26,508 nt of DNA from Apopatocola sp963628785 (GTDB taxonomy: Bacteria; Bacillota; Clostridia; Oscillospirales; Oscillospiraceae): NCBI GenBank assembly GCA_963628785.1, contig CAVGGQ010000023.1, positions 1 through 26,508 on the forward strand, read 5' to 3'. Under the pieces are notes generated by a model that was given only the letters and a program-made list of their open reading frames with translations, ran no database searches and was not told the origin of the DNA. This document shows, piece by piece, positions 18,857-26,493 of the stretch (its first letter is position 1; every line of letters starts with the position of its first letter). A program made the position numbers and the translations under genes.

Positions 18857-20428
18857 TTGGCGTCCAGTCGTACGAAAAATTCCATAACAAATATATTCAC
18901 CGGCGCGGTCGGGCAGGTTCTTGACATGCTTTTGAACTTTGCCCTCCGTACGGCGTTTCTCTATATTCTCGGGCAGGAGTATGCCGGCATCAACGGGCTG
19001 CTCGCCAATGTGCTGCAGGTACTGAACCTCGCCAATCTCGGCATTGACGGTGCGATCATCTATGCCATGTACAAACCGCTTGCCGAGGAAAACATCGGCA
19101 AGGTACAGGCGCTCATCGGCTTTTACCGCAAGGCGTACCGAATCATCGGCTTTGCCATCATCGTGATCGGCTGCGCTCTCATCCCCGTGCTGCCGTATCT
19201 TCTGAAGGATACCACGGAACTCGTGGATATCCGCATCGTGTACTGTCTCTATCTTGCCGACACGGTATCCTCGTACTGGTTTTTTGCCTATCTCACCTCG
19301 CTCCTCCAGGCCGACCAGCGCAAATATGTCGTCACGCGCCTCACCTACTTCTCGCAGATCGGCTCGACGATCGTGAAGGCGGCCGTCCTCTTCCTGATGC
19401 ACGGCACACCGGTGCTCTGTTTCTATGTCTACACCGGCATCGGCATCCTCTTTACGATCGGGCGCAACATCGTCCTGCGCGCCCGGTGCCGGAAGCTCTA
19501 TCCGTGGCTGCGGGATAGGGCCGAGCGCTCCCTCACGAAGGAGGAGACGCAGGGCATATTCAAAAATGTGGTCGGCATGTTTACGAACAATGTCTGCCGC
19601 GTACTCAACGACGGCATCGACACCACGGTCATCTCCGCACTCGTCGGCACGGCGACGGCCGGCGTGTTCACGAACTACGTCGCGCTGCGGCAGTATGTCA
19701 TCGCGGCGCTCCGCACGGTGCTCGACCCGCTCACGGCGAGCGTCGGAAATCTCTGCGCTACGGAATCCACGGAGAAAAAGGAGAGCTTTTTCCGCACGCT
19801 CCAGTTCACCTGCTTCTGGCTCTACGGCTTCGGCGCCATCGGGCTCTGGGTGCTCAGCGATTCCTTCATTGCGGGCGTGTGGCTGCGTAGCACCGACTGG
19901 CTCCTTCCGCGCAGCGCCGTTTGCTTCATCGCGCTCAATCTCGCCGTGGAGGGCACGGCGAAAGCCGTTATCATCTACCGTGACGCAAACGGTCTTTTCT
20001 GGCAGACAAAGTACCGCTACATACTCTCCTCGGTGTTCAACGCCGTGGTATCCGTTGTGCTCACCGGCCCCGTCGGCATGGGCGTGACCGGCGCGCTTGT
20101 CGGCACGACCATGAGCCTTTTCATCATGCTCTCGTTCGACCCGATCCTCGTCTGCCGTGAGGTATTTCATAAAAAAGCGGGGGAGTATTACCGGATCTAT
20201 TTCGGCTATCTTGCGCTCATTGTGGGGACCGGCGCGCTCGTGTACGCGCTCGCGCTGCCGTTTTTCGCATATACCGTCGGGAATTTCCTCATTCGGCTCA
20301 TACTCGTGCTCATCGTGCCGAACGGTCTCTGGTATCTCATCTTCCGCAAAAGCGAAAGTTTCCGCTACCTCCGCGACACCGCGCTGCGCCTCCTGCGCGG
20401 CGTAAAAAGAAAGTTCGGGAAAGCGTAA
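18857..20428 (+). CDS. Wzx-type polysaccharide flippase (MOP superfamily)
   Basis: A 523-aa integral membrane protein expected to move undecaprenyl-linked oligosaccharide from the cytoplasmic to the outer face of the membrane. It starts with a short charged N-terminus, then NIFTGAVGQVLDMLLNFALR and FLYILGQEYAGINGLLANVLQ, which resemble the first two helices of Wzx/RfbX proteins. About 12-14 hydrophobic segments follow, including AYRIIGFAIIVIGCALIPVL and the C-terminal pair near 450-500. The start is TTG 18857, chosen because AAGGAG (18844-18849) lies 7 nt upstream and no ATG is suitably placed. It has no nearby Wzy-like partner in the window. The charged last 25 residues are probably cytoplasmic. 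Confidence 0.9.
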   Translation: MASSRTKNSITNIFTGAVGQVLDMLLNFALRTAFLYILGQEYAGINGLLANVLQVLNLANLGIDGAIIYAMYKPLAEENIGKVQALIGFYRKAYRIIGFAIIVIGCALIPVLPYLLKDTTELVDIRIVYCLYLADTVSSYWFFAYLTSLLQADQRKYVVTRLTYFSQIGSTIVKAAVLFLMHGTPVLCFYVYTGIGILFTIGRNIVLRARCRKLYPWLRDRAERSLTKEETQGIFKNVVGMFTNNVCRVLNDGIDTTVISALVGTATAGVFTNYVALRQYVIAALRTVLDPLTASVGNLCATESTEKKESFFRTLQFTCFWLYGFGAIGLWVLSDSFIAGVWLRSTDWLLPRSAVCFIALNLAVEGTAKAVIIYRDANGLFWQTKYRYILSSVFNAVVSVVLTGPVGMGVTGALVGTTMSLFIMLSFDPILVCREVFHKKAGEYYRIYFGYLALIVGTGALVYALALPFFAYTVGNFLIRLILVLIVPNGLWYLIFRKSESFRYLRDTALRLLRGVKRKFGKA

Positions 20429-20445
20429 TTTTTAGGAGAGATCGC

Positions 20446-21534
20446 ATGGCTCGCTGCATTTTGTTTTATAAAGACACACACCGCGACGACACGCTGGAGG
20501 CCGTCGTGGATCGCGAGTGCGCCGCAGGGCGCATGGAGCTTGTCGGCGTGTCCGCGCCGGAACGGGAGAATATTCCCGCCGCTCGGTGCAAGTGCGCGTA
20601 CATCCCTCCCGAAGAGCTGAAAAGCGCGGCCTTTGACTATGTCATCGTTTCCGAGCTCTCCGGCGATGCGCGGCGTGATGCCGCACGGAGCGGCATCAAA
20701 CGCCGCCTGCCGCCGCTTCTTCTGAAGCTTTACCGCAAGCTCTCCGCGCTGCTTCTCTCGCGCGCAAGCCGCCGCCGGTGGCGGAATTATCGTGGCTGGG
20801 GTCGCCCCATCGAGCGGCGGCCGGATATGGTTTTCCCGGAATACAGCCCGCTCGGCGAATGGGGCATTGACGTGCAAAAGACGATCCCCGCCCGCACGCT
20901 TTCCGTTCCCGGATTCCGTACGGATGAATACGCCGTTCTGCGCGCGAGGGGCATCACCATCGTCTCCGACAATTGCTGGGGCGGCCTTGCCTACCACACG
21001 CTCGGCATGGAAATGCGCTCGCCCTTCATCAATATGTTTATCAACGATGAAGACTTTGTGAAGCTTATCGGTGATCTTCCGCACTATATGTCCCTCCCGC
21101 TCGTGCCGGAGAAGCTGTGCGTGCGCAGGGGACGTGCCAAGGCGTTCCCGTTCGTCATGCTCGGCGATGTGCGGCTTTGCTTCAACCACGTCTTTACGCC
21201 GGAGATGCTTGAGACGTACGCCGAAAAGTGGTATCGGCGGCGCGAACGCATAGATCCGGACAACATTCTCGTGGAGAGCGGTTTTCTCAACCCAACGAAG
21301 CAGGAGGAGACCCGTGCGTTTTTCGACACGTGCCCGTATCCGACGCTCCTCTTCTCGGCGTTCCCGGATGAACGGTATGTGTATCTTTCGGCCTTCGGGG
21401 AAAACGCCGCTCGCTACAAGGGCGACTTCGCCGAGTGCACGCGCGACTGCGCCAAAAACGAATACCCCGGGCAGCTTCCTTTCGACTTTCTTCAAACTTT
21501 TCTCGCTCGCCGGGCCCGGCCGCCGAAGAGGTGA
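20446..21534 (+). CDS. DUF1919-family exopolysaccharide protein
   Basis: A 362-aa soluble-looking protein whose C-terminal half (about 170-355) matches the DUF1919 family found in exopolysaccharide clusters. It has TIVSDNCWGGLAYHTLGM (171-188), SPFINMFINDEDFVKLIGDL (192-211), a basic FPFVMLGDVRLCFNH segment, and ILVESGFLNPTKQEETRAFF. The family's reaction is unknown to me; it is often annotated as a transferase or polysaccharide biosynthesis protein. The first 120 residues form a separate domain (MARCILFYKD, DYVIVSELSG) ending in a very basic stretch (SRASRRRWRNYRGWGR, 105-120) that may contact membrane or lipid phosphate. The ribosome binding site is TAGGAGAG. It is the last gene of the operon; no clear terminator follows. 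Confidence 0.82.
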   Translation: MARCILFYKDTHRDDTLEAVVDRECAAGRMELVGVSAPERENIPAARCKCAYIPPEELKSAAFDYVIVSELSGDARRDAARSGIKRRLPPLLLKLYRKLSALLLSRASRRRWRNYRGWGRPIERRPDMVFPEYSPLGEWGIDVQKTIPARTLSVPGFRTDEYAVLRARGITIVSDNCWGGLAYHTLGMEMRSPFINMFINDEDFVKLIGDLPHYMSLPLVPEKLCVRRGRAKAFPFVMLGDVRLCFNHVFTPEMLETYAEKWYRRRERIDPDNILVESGFLNPTKQEETRAFFDTCPYPTLLFSAFPDERYVYLSAFGENAARYKGDFAECTRDCAKNEYPGQLPFDFLQTFLARRARPPKR

Positions 21535-21578
21535 ACCGGCCGCATTTCGAAAAAATCGGAAAAATTTGAAAAAAAGTC

Positions 21579-21607
21579 TTGACAAATTGCCGGATTTTTC
21601 GTATACT
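21579..21607 (+). promoter_or_regulatory. Strong promoter of the tRNA-Asp/tRNA-Thr operon
   Basis: Consensus TTGACA (21579-21584), exactly 17 nt, then TATACT (21602-21607). An A-rich tract (21549-21575) just upstream could act as an UP element. Transcription would start near 21614, 7 nt before the first tRNA. Confidence 0.9.
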
Positions 21608-21620
21608 GACGAAGCCTTGA

Positions 21621-21697
21621 GGCCGAGTAGTTCAGTCGGTTAGAACGCTAGCCTGTCACGCTAGAGGTCGAGGGTTCAAGTCCCTTCTCGGTCGCCA
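21621..21697 (+). tRNA. tRNA-Asp (GUC)
   Basis: Complete cloverleaf. Acceptor GGCCGAG pairs with CTCGGTC with one G-U pair. The D arm contains AGTCGGTTAGA. The anticodon arm is CTAGC-CTGTCAC-GCTAG with anticodon GTC. The T arm is GAGGG-TTCAAGT-CCCTT. Discriminator G and encoded CCA (21695-21697). Confidence 0.97.
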
Positions 21698-21726
21698 ACT
21701 TGCCCCCAGTATTTGGGGGCAAAGTT
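21698..21726 (+). other. Hairpin between the two tRNA genes
   Basis: TTGCCCCCA (21700-21708) pairs with TGGGGGCAA (21714-21722) around the loop GTATT, and flanking bases extend the stem with one bulge. There is no U-run after it, so it is more likely a processing or spacer structure than a terminator. Confidence 0.6.
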
Positions 21727-21728
21727 AT

Positions 21729-21804
<76 letters not shown>

Positions 21805-21805
21805 T

Positions 21806-21844
21806 AAAACCTGCAGTCCGTTGAGATTGCAGGTTTTTTGTTTT
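21806..21844 (+). terminator. Terminator of the tRNA-Asp/tRNA-Thr operon
   Basis: AAAACCTGCA (21806-21815) pairs with TGCAGGTTTT (21828-21837), loop GTCCGTTGAGAT, followed by TTTTTTGTTTT. The A-rich left arm makes it work in both directions. It resembles the hairpin at 24320-24352. Confidence 0.92.
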
Positions 21845-21879
21845 ACCTTCATATGAAATTCAAGCAGGGAGAGAAGACT

Positions 21880-23127
21880 ATGAACGCCGCATATTATCGG
21901 GGAAATCGGGAACGTCTCTATGCCATGATGCAGCCCGGCTCGCTTTTGATGCTGTTTTCCGGCGAAGAAATCCGGAAGACGAACGACGAATACTATCCGT
22001 TTTTCGCGGATCGGAGCTTTGTCTATTTTACGGGGCTCAAATGCAAGCAAGCCGTATTGCTTGCGCGGAAGGACGCGGAGGGCAGCGTCGCAGAGCGGCT
22101 GTATCTGCTCCCGCCAGACGCTTTTGCCGAGCGCTGGACGGGCACGCGCGTCAAGCCGCAGGAAGCCGAGAGCATTTCCGGCGTGCACGATGTACATTTT
22201 GTCGCCTCGTTGGAAGCGGATGTCGGCACGCTGGCCAACAGCGGGAATTACGGCTCGGTCTATCTGGACCTCTATCGCGTCTCCCCGGCCGACATTGACC
22301 GTCCGGCTCATGCATGGCGCGATGTATTCCAAAAGGAATATCCGTTCCTGCGCATCGATAACGCCAATGTGCCGATCCGCCGTCTGCGGCTCATCAAGCA
22401 GCCCTGCGAGATCGAGGCACTGCGGGAGGCGGAGAAGATCACCAAAGCGGGCATTCTCGCCATGATGCATAACTCCTATCCCGGAAAATACGAGTACCAG
22501 TACAAGGCCGATTTTGACTATGCGCTGGCACAGTTCAGCCCTGACGGCCCGGGATTTCCGTCCATCATTTCCGCCGGCAAAAACAACTTCTGCATCCACT
22601 ACTACAGCTACACCGGTCAGGCGCAGGACGGCGACATGATCCTCAACGACGTGGGCGCGCAGTACGACAACATGATCACCGATGTATCCCGCGGCTGGCC
22701 GTGCAGCGGGCGCTTTTCGGAGCGTCAGCGGATCTTGTACGAATGCGTGCTGGCGACCTCAAACCATATGTTTTCGATCATTCGCCCCGGCATGCCCATG
22801 GAAGAGGTAGACGCCGAGATCCGCCGCTACAATGCGGAGCGTCTCGTCGAAGCGGGCGTTTTGAAGAGTACAGAGAAAATCGGCAAACTGATGTGGCACA
22901 GCGGTGCGCATCACATCGGCTATGATGTGCACGATGTCGTGGAGCGTCCGGCCGTCATCGCGCCGAACATGGTGTTCTGTGTGGATGTCGGCGTATACCA
23001 CGAGGAGTGGGGCATCGGCTTCCGGCTGGAGGATAACTGCCTGGTGACGGAAGACGGCTGTGAAAACCTCTCGGCAGTGATCCCGCGCACTGTTGCCGAC
23101 ATTGAAGCGGAGATCCGCCGCGGCTGA
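21880..23127 (+). CDS. M24B-family aminopeptidase P/Xaa-Pro peptidase-like protein
   Basis: Cytoplasmic metallopeptidase expected to cut N-terminal residues before proline. The 415-aa protein has an N-terminal AMP_N domain (RGNRERLYAMM, then EEIRKTNDEYYPFFADRSFVYFTG) and a C-terminal pita-bread domain. Metal ligands by family alignment are D257 (LNDVGAQYD), D268 (ITDVSRGW), H344 (HSGAHHIGYDVHD, 340-352) and E384 (GFRLEDNCLVTEDG). The fifth ligand position, normally the E of an EPG motif, is D369 here (CVDVGVY). I chose ATG 21880 because GGGAGAG lies upstream and homology starts there; the frame opens at 21838 inside the tRNA terminator. It is followed within a few bases by the broken eutH-like gene. 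Confidence 0.9.
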   Translation: MNAAYYRGNRERLYAMMQPGSLLMLFSGEEIRKTNDEYYPFFADRSFVYFTGLKCKQAVLLARKDAEGSVAERLYLLPPDAFAERWTGTRVKPQEAESISGVHDVHFVASLEADVGTLANSGNYGSVYLDLYRVSPADIDRPAHAWRDVFQKEYPFLRIDNANVPIRRLRLIKQPCEIEALREAEKITKAGILAMMHNSYPGKYEYQYKADFDYALAQFSPDGPGFPSIISAGKNNFCIHYYSYTGQAQDGDMILNDVGAQYDNMITDVSRGWPCSGRFSERQRILYECVLATSNHMFSIIRPGMPMEEVDAEIRRYNAERLVEAGVLKSTEKIGKLMWHSGAHHIGYDVHDVVERPAVIAPNMVFCVDVGVYHEEWGIGFRLEDNCLVTEDGCENLSAVIPRTVADIEAEIRRG

Positions 23128-23130
23128 CCG

Positions 23131-24209
23131 ATAGAGCAAGTATTGCTTTGGACCCTGGCCGCAGGCGCACTCGTCGGCGGGCTGGACTGTCTGTTCGGCA
23201 ACCGCCTCGGGCTGGGGGCCGATTTGAGGAGGGCTTCCGTCTGCTGGGCCCCACGGCTCTCTCCATGGCGGGCATACTCTGTCTTTCTCCGCTCATCGTC
23301 AAAGGGCTTTCTCTGACGGTGGTGCCGCTTTGGAAAGCGGTCGGGCTCGATCCCGGCATGCTGGGCGGCTTCCTTCCCATCGATATGGGCGGCTATTCGA
23401 CAGCCGTCGGCCTCGCCGACGATCCCGCCGTCGGGCTGTATGCGGGCATCCTGGTCTCCGCCACGATGGGCTGCACCTTTGTATTCACCGTTCCGATGGG
23501 AATGGGACTTCTGGATACGGAGGATGCCAAAGCCTTTTCGCAGGGAATACTGATCGGACTCGTCCCCATGCCCGCAGCGCAGATATTGGGCGGAATGGTC
23601 GCCGGGATGGAGCCGGTCATCCTTCTGATGGAGAGCATACCTGTGCTGCTGTTCTCCGCCGTGCTGATGCTCGGTCTCCGCTTCGCTCCGCAGAAGAGTC
23701 TGAAAGTATTCGGCGGCTTTGCCCGACTCATACGGGTGCTTTCGCTGGTCGGACTGATCCTCGGCGCGGTGCAGTACATCGCCGATATCGACCTGCTGCC
23801 GTCGCTGCTGCCGCTGGAAGAGGCAATGCAGACAGTCGCGTCCATCGGCATTGTCATGCTGGGAAGTCTCCCCGCAGCGGAGCTCCTCCGGCGCGCTCTC
23901 ACGAAGCCGTTTTCCGCTTTGGGCCGGAGACTGGGCATGGACGAGGGCAGCTTCGCCGCCCTGCTCGTAGGCTTTGTCAGCGTCACCCCGGCCATCACCA
24001 TGCTGAAAGGCATGGACCGCCGCGGGCAGGTGATGAACGCCGCCTTCCTCGTCTGCGGCGCCTCCGCTCTGGCCTCCCACCTCGGTTTTACCGTATCCGT
24101 CGAGCGGAGCATGATGCTCCCGCTGCTTCTGACCAAACTGGCCGGCGGCCTCATGGGCGCGGCTCTGGCTTTGCTTCTGACAAGAAGATCCGCCGACCAT
24201 TCGGCGTAA
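23131..24209 (+). pseudogene. eutH: EutH-like ethanolamine permease gene, frameshifted
   Basis: The main frame encodes an EutH-type membrane protein: GRFEEGFRLLGPTALSMAGI, then PIDMGGYSTAVGLADDP, VFTVPMGMGLL, a VSVTPAITMLKGMDRRGQVMN block and a C-terminal LASHLGFTVSVERSMML. EutH proteins are multi-helix permeases that take up ethanolamine. The expected N-terminus (IEQVLLWTLAAGALVGG, then LDCLFGNRLGLG) lies in another frame, 23131-23218. The frames join at a run of five G (23214-23218); six would restore L-G-G-R-F-E-E-G-F. The expected first codon is ATA (23131); TTG 23143 could serve but has no clear ribosome binding site. No other eut genes are nearby. A sequencing error in the G-run is possible, but the missing start favours real decay. 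Confidence 0.75.
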
Positions 24210-24318
24210 TATTGCTTTTCCGGACAGGCAGGCAGAGCCGCTCCTGCTGTTCGATCCGGAGACAACGTAAATGCCGGAACGGGAAAACTAAAGAGAAAGC
24301 CGCAAAACAAGAACGCAG

Positions 24319-24355
24319 AAAAAGCCTGTAACCATTGAGATTACAGGCTTTTATT
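24319..24355 (-). terminator. Terminator of tRNA-Ser, probably bidirectional
   Basis: AAAAGCCTGTAA (24320-24331) and TTACAGGCTTTT (24341-24352) form a perfect 12-bp stem with a 9-nt loop. Minus-strand transcripts from tRNA-Ser end in a run of five U after it; plus-strand transcripts from the eutH region meet TTTTATT. The rest of 24210-24318 shows no gene. Confidence 0.85.
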
Positions 24356-24356
24356 A

Positions 24357-24445
24357 TGGCGGGGAGTGCAGGATTCGAACCCGCGTGGGCTTGCACCCTA
24401 ACGGTTTTCAAGACCGCCCCGTTATGACCGCTTCGGTAACTCCCC
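24357..24445 (-). tRNA. tRNA-Ser (UGA)
   Basis: Class II tRNA of 89 nt. Acceptor GGGGAGT pairs with ACTCCCC. The anticodon arm is GCGGT-CTTGAAA-ACCGT, anticodon TGA. A long variable arm (TAGGGTGCAAGCCCACG) is followed by the T loop GTTCGAATC. Discriminator G and encoded CCA (24359-24357). Confidence 0.97.
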
Positions 24446-24463
24446 GTATAGAATTACCGTATT

Positions 24464-24492
24464 AAATTACCACATTTCCGCCGTTCTGTCAA
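24464..24492 (-). promoter_or_regulatory. Promoter of tRNA-Ser
   Basis: On the minus strand a consensus TTGACA (24492-24487), 17 nt, then TAATTT (24469-24464) preceded by TGG (extended -10). The predicted start lies about 12 nt before the tRNA. The -10 itself is a poor match. Confidence 0.7.
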
Positions 24493-24542
24493 TTCCTGCG
24501 GCAAATTTCACGAAAAATTCGATGTGTCGGCGTATAAAAGGA

Positions 24543-24572
24543 TTGCAAAGCAGGCGGTTTGTATGGTATAGT
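24543..24572 (+). promoter_or_regulatory. Promoter of argS (extended -10)
   Basis: TTGCAA (24543-24548), 18 nt, then TATAGT (24567-24572) preceded by TGG. It shares the 13-mer AAAAGGATTGCAA (24536-24548) and the TGG-extended -10 with the promoter at 10346. The leader would be about 40 nt; I see no T-box in it. Confidence 0.7.
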
Positions 24573-24619
24573 TTGTTGCTGTGAATTTTCGAAATACCAT
24601 CTGATAAGGGAGAGTATAC

Positions 24620-26278
24620 ATGAACGATTTAGGAAGCAAGATCTATTCGGCCGTGGAAAAGGCCGTGAAAGAGGTTTATGACCTGGAGCCGGCCGAAGGG
24701 CAGCTCATTATTGAGACGCCGCAGGATAAGAAGCTGGGCGATTATTCCACCAGCATCGCCATGAAGCTCTCCCGTACGCTCCGCCGCAACCCCATGGAGA
24801 TCGCCGAACCCCTCACTGCGAAGCTCGCGGAGCTGCTGCCCGAATGCGAGAGCATTACCGTCGCCCGCCCCGGCTTTATCAACTTCAAGCTCAAGCAGGG
24901 CGCACTCACCGCGATCATCAACGATGTGATCGCCGCCGGGGACGACTACGGCAAAAACGAGTCCGGCAAGGGCAAGCGTCTGCTCCTCGAGTGGGTGTCC
25001 GCCAACCCGACCGGCGATTTGCACTGCGGCCACGCCCGCAACGCCGCATGGGGCGACTGCGTTGCCCGCATGATGGAGGCCAGCGGCTGGGATGTGCTGC
25101 GCGAGTTCTATGTAAACGACGCCGGCAACCAGATCGTGAAGCTCGGCGAATCGATCACTTCCCGCTATTTCGAGTACTTCGGCAAGGAATACCCCCTGCC
25201 CGAGGACGGGTACCACGCCGCCGACATCAAGAACATCGCCGCACAGCTCGCCCAAGAGGAAGGTGACAAGTGGCTCACTGCCGATCCGGACGAGCGTCTG
25301 CATCACTTCATGGACTACGGCAAGGCCAAGGAGCTCGCCAAGATCGACCGCGATCTGAAGGGCTACCGCGTGCTCATCCAGAGCTGGATGCACGAGACCT
25401 TCTTCTATGAGAATCACGCCGAGCGCATCAATGCCTGCCTGCAGCACATGGCGGACATGGGTCTCACCTACGAGAAAGACGGCGCGCTCTGGTTCAAGAG
25501 CACCGACTACGGCGACGACAAAGACCGCGTCCTCCGCAAGAGCGATGGGACATTTGCCTACCTTACGCCCGACATTGCCAACCACGTCTATAAGATCGAG
25601 CGCGGCTATCCCCTGCTCGTAAACCTCTGGGGTGCCGACCATCACTCCTACGTCACCCGCATGCAGAACGCCCTCACGGCGCTCGGCTATCCGAAGGACA
25701 CGCTCTCCGTCGACCTCATCCAGATGGTGCGTATGGTCGAGGATGGCGTGGAAGTCAAGATGTCCAAGCGTACCGGCAACGCCATCACCATCCGCGAGCT
25801 ATGCGAGGACATAGGCGTAGACGCCGCGCGCTGGTTCTTTGTGTCCAAGGATGTCGCCACGCATATGGATCTCGACCTTAAGCTTGCCCGCTCCAAGGAC
25901 AACAACAACCCCGTGTACTACGCTCAGTACGCCTACTCCCGCATGTGCTCCATCCTCAAGAATCCGCAGATCCCCGAATTCCATGCCGTGGAAGTTTACG
26001 ACCGTCTGACCGACGAGAAGGAGCTGCAGCTCCTCAAAATGATCGGCGAGTTCCCGAAGGAAGTGGCCGCCGACGCCCTCAACCGCAAGCCGAACAAGAT
26101 GACCGAGTACATCATCTCGCTCGTGAAGGTGTTCCACAGCTACTATAACTTCACCAAGGTCAACAACCCCGATGATCCCGAGCTCACCAACCAGCGCCTC
26201 GGCCTCATCAAAGCCACCATGATCACCCTCAAAAACGCCCTTAACCTCATCGGCGTCACCGCCCCCGAGAGCATGTAA
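24620..26278 (+). CDS. argS: Arginine-tRNA ligase
   Basis: Class I aminoacyl-tRNA synthetase that charges tRNA-Arg. The 552-aa length is usual. The N-terminal additional domain (about 1-110) contains LGDYSTSIAMKLSR. The catalytic core has SANPTGDLHCGHARNAAWGD, with HIGH as HCGH at 135-138. It continues with YVNDAGNQI, the VNLWGADHHSYV segment, and the KMSKS-type loop VKMSKRTGNAITIREL. The C-terminal DALR anticodon-binding domain begins near NNNPVYYAQYAYSRM and ends with INLIGV-like ALNLIGVTAPESM. Start ATG 24620 follows AAGGGAGAG. It has its own promoter and terminator, so it is monocistronic. Confidence 0.98.
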   Translation: MNDLGSKIYSAVEKAVKEVYDLEPAEGQLIIETPQDKKLGDYSTSIAMKLSRTLRRNPMEIAEPLTAKLAELLPECESITVARPGFINFKLKQGALTAIINDVIAAGDDYGKNESGKGKRLLLEWVSANPTGDLHCGHARNAAWGDCVARMMEASGWDVLREFYVNDAGNQIVKLGESITSRYFEYFGKEYPLPEDGYHAADIKNIAAQLAQEEGDKWLTADPDERLHHFMDYGKAKELAKIDRDLKGYRVLIQSWMHETFFYENHAERINACLQHMADMGLTYEKDGALWFKSTDYGDDKDRVLRKSDGTFAYLTPDIANHVYKIERGYPLLVNLWGADHHSYVTRMQNALTALGYPKDTLSVDLIQMVRMVEDGVEVKMSKRTGNAITIRELCEDIGVDAARWFFVSKDVATHMDLDLKLARSKDNNNPVYYAQYAYSRMCSILKNPQIPEFHAVEVYDRLTDEKELQLLKMIGEFPKEVAADALNRKPNKMTEYIISLVKVFHSYYNFTKVNNPDDPELTNQRLGLIKATMITLKNALNLIGVTAPESM

Positions 26279-26299
26279 AAATCATCAAATGAACTCATC

Positions 26300-26338
26300 C
26301 CCTCCGCTTCGGAGCTTTTCCGGAACGGAGGGTTTTCT
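26300..26338 (+). terminator. Terminator of argS
   Basis: CCCTCCG (26300-26306) pairs with CGGAGGG (26326-26332). Inner pairing of TTC/GGAA with GGA/TCC is possible. It is followed by TTTTCTAT and starts about 20 bases after the argS stop codon. Confidence 0.88.
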
Positions 26339-26465
26339 ATGCGGTCAAAGCTTGTCGTCAAGTTCCGGTATGGAATACCAAAATGCTCATATCTCAGATT
26401 TTCGGTTATATTTGCTAAAAATTTATGTCGAATATTTGTTAAAACGTAGAAATGAAAAAAGGGGG

Positions 26466-26493
26466 TTGATTTTGTCAGACAAATGACTATACT
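26466..26493 (+). promoter_or_regulatory. Promoter for a gene beyond the window
   Basis: TTGATT (26466-26471), a 16-nt spacer, then TATACT (26488-26493). The region 26339-26508 holds no convincing gene and becomes A+T-rich, as expected for a promoter region. The regulated gene would start past the window end. Confidence 0.6.
26471..26483. promoter_or_regulatory. Palindromic operator candidate (GntR/FadR-type)
   Basis: TTTGTCAGACAAA is a perfect 6-1-6 inverted repeat that lies between the -35 and -10 of the promoter at 26466, where a bound repressor would block RNA polymerase. Its core TTGTCAGACAA fits the FadR-subfamily GntR pattern T-N-G-T-N3-A-C-N-A. No regulator gene is in the window. Confidence 0.55.

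Noticed and set aside
17612..20170. Minus-strand open frame of 852 codons across the GT4 and flippase genes
   Set aside because: It is antisense to two clear family proteins, has Arg/Glu/His-rich low-complexity content, and lacks a ribosome binding site or domain. It reflects codon bias.
21515..21545. CGGCCG inverted copies at the end of the DUF1919 gene as terminator
   Set aside because: Only a 6-bp stem with a long loop and no U-run follows; the first copy is still in the coding region.
24151..24411. Minus-strand frame beginning MKTVRVQAHAGSNPALPA
   Set aside because: Its start is the translated tRNA-Ser sequence and it runs through the terminator hairpin; it is not a gene.
26289..26486. 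65-codon plus-strand frame after argS
   Set aside because: It begins within the argS terminator and crosses the promoter and palindrome at 26466-26486; it has no ribosome binding site or known domain.
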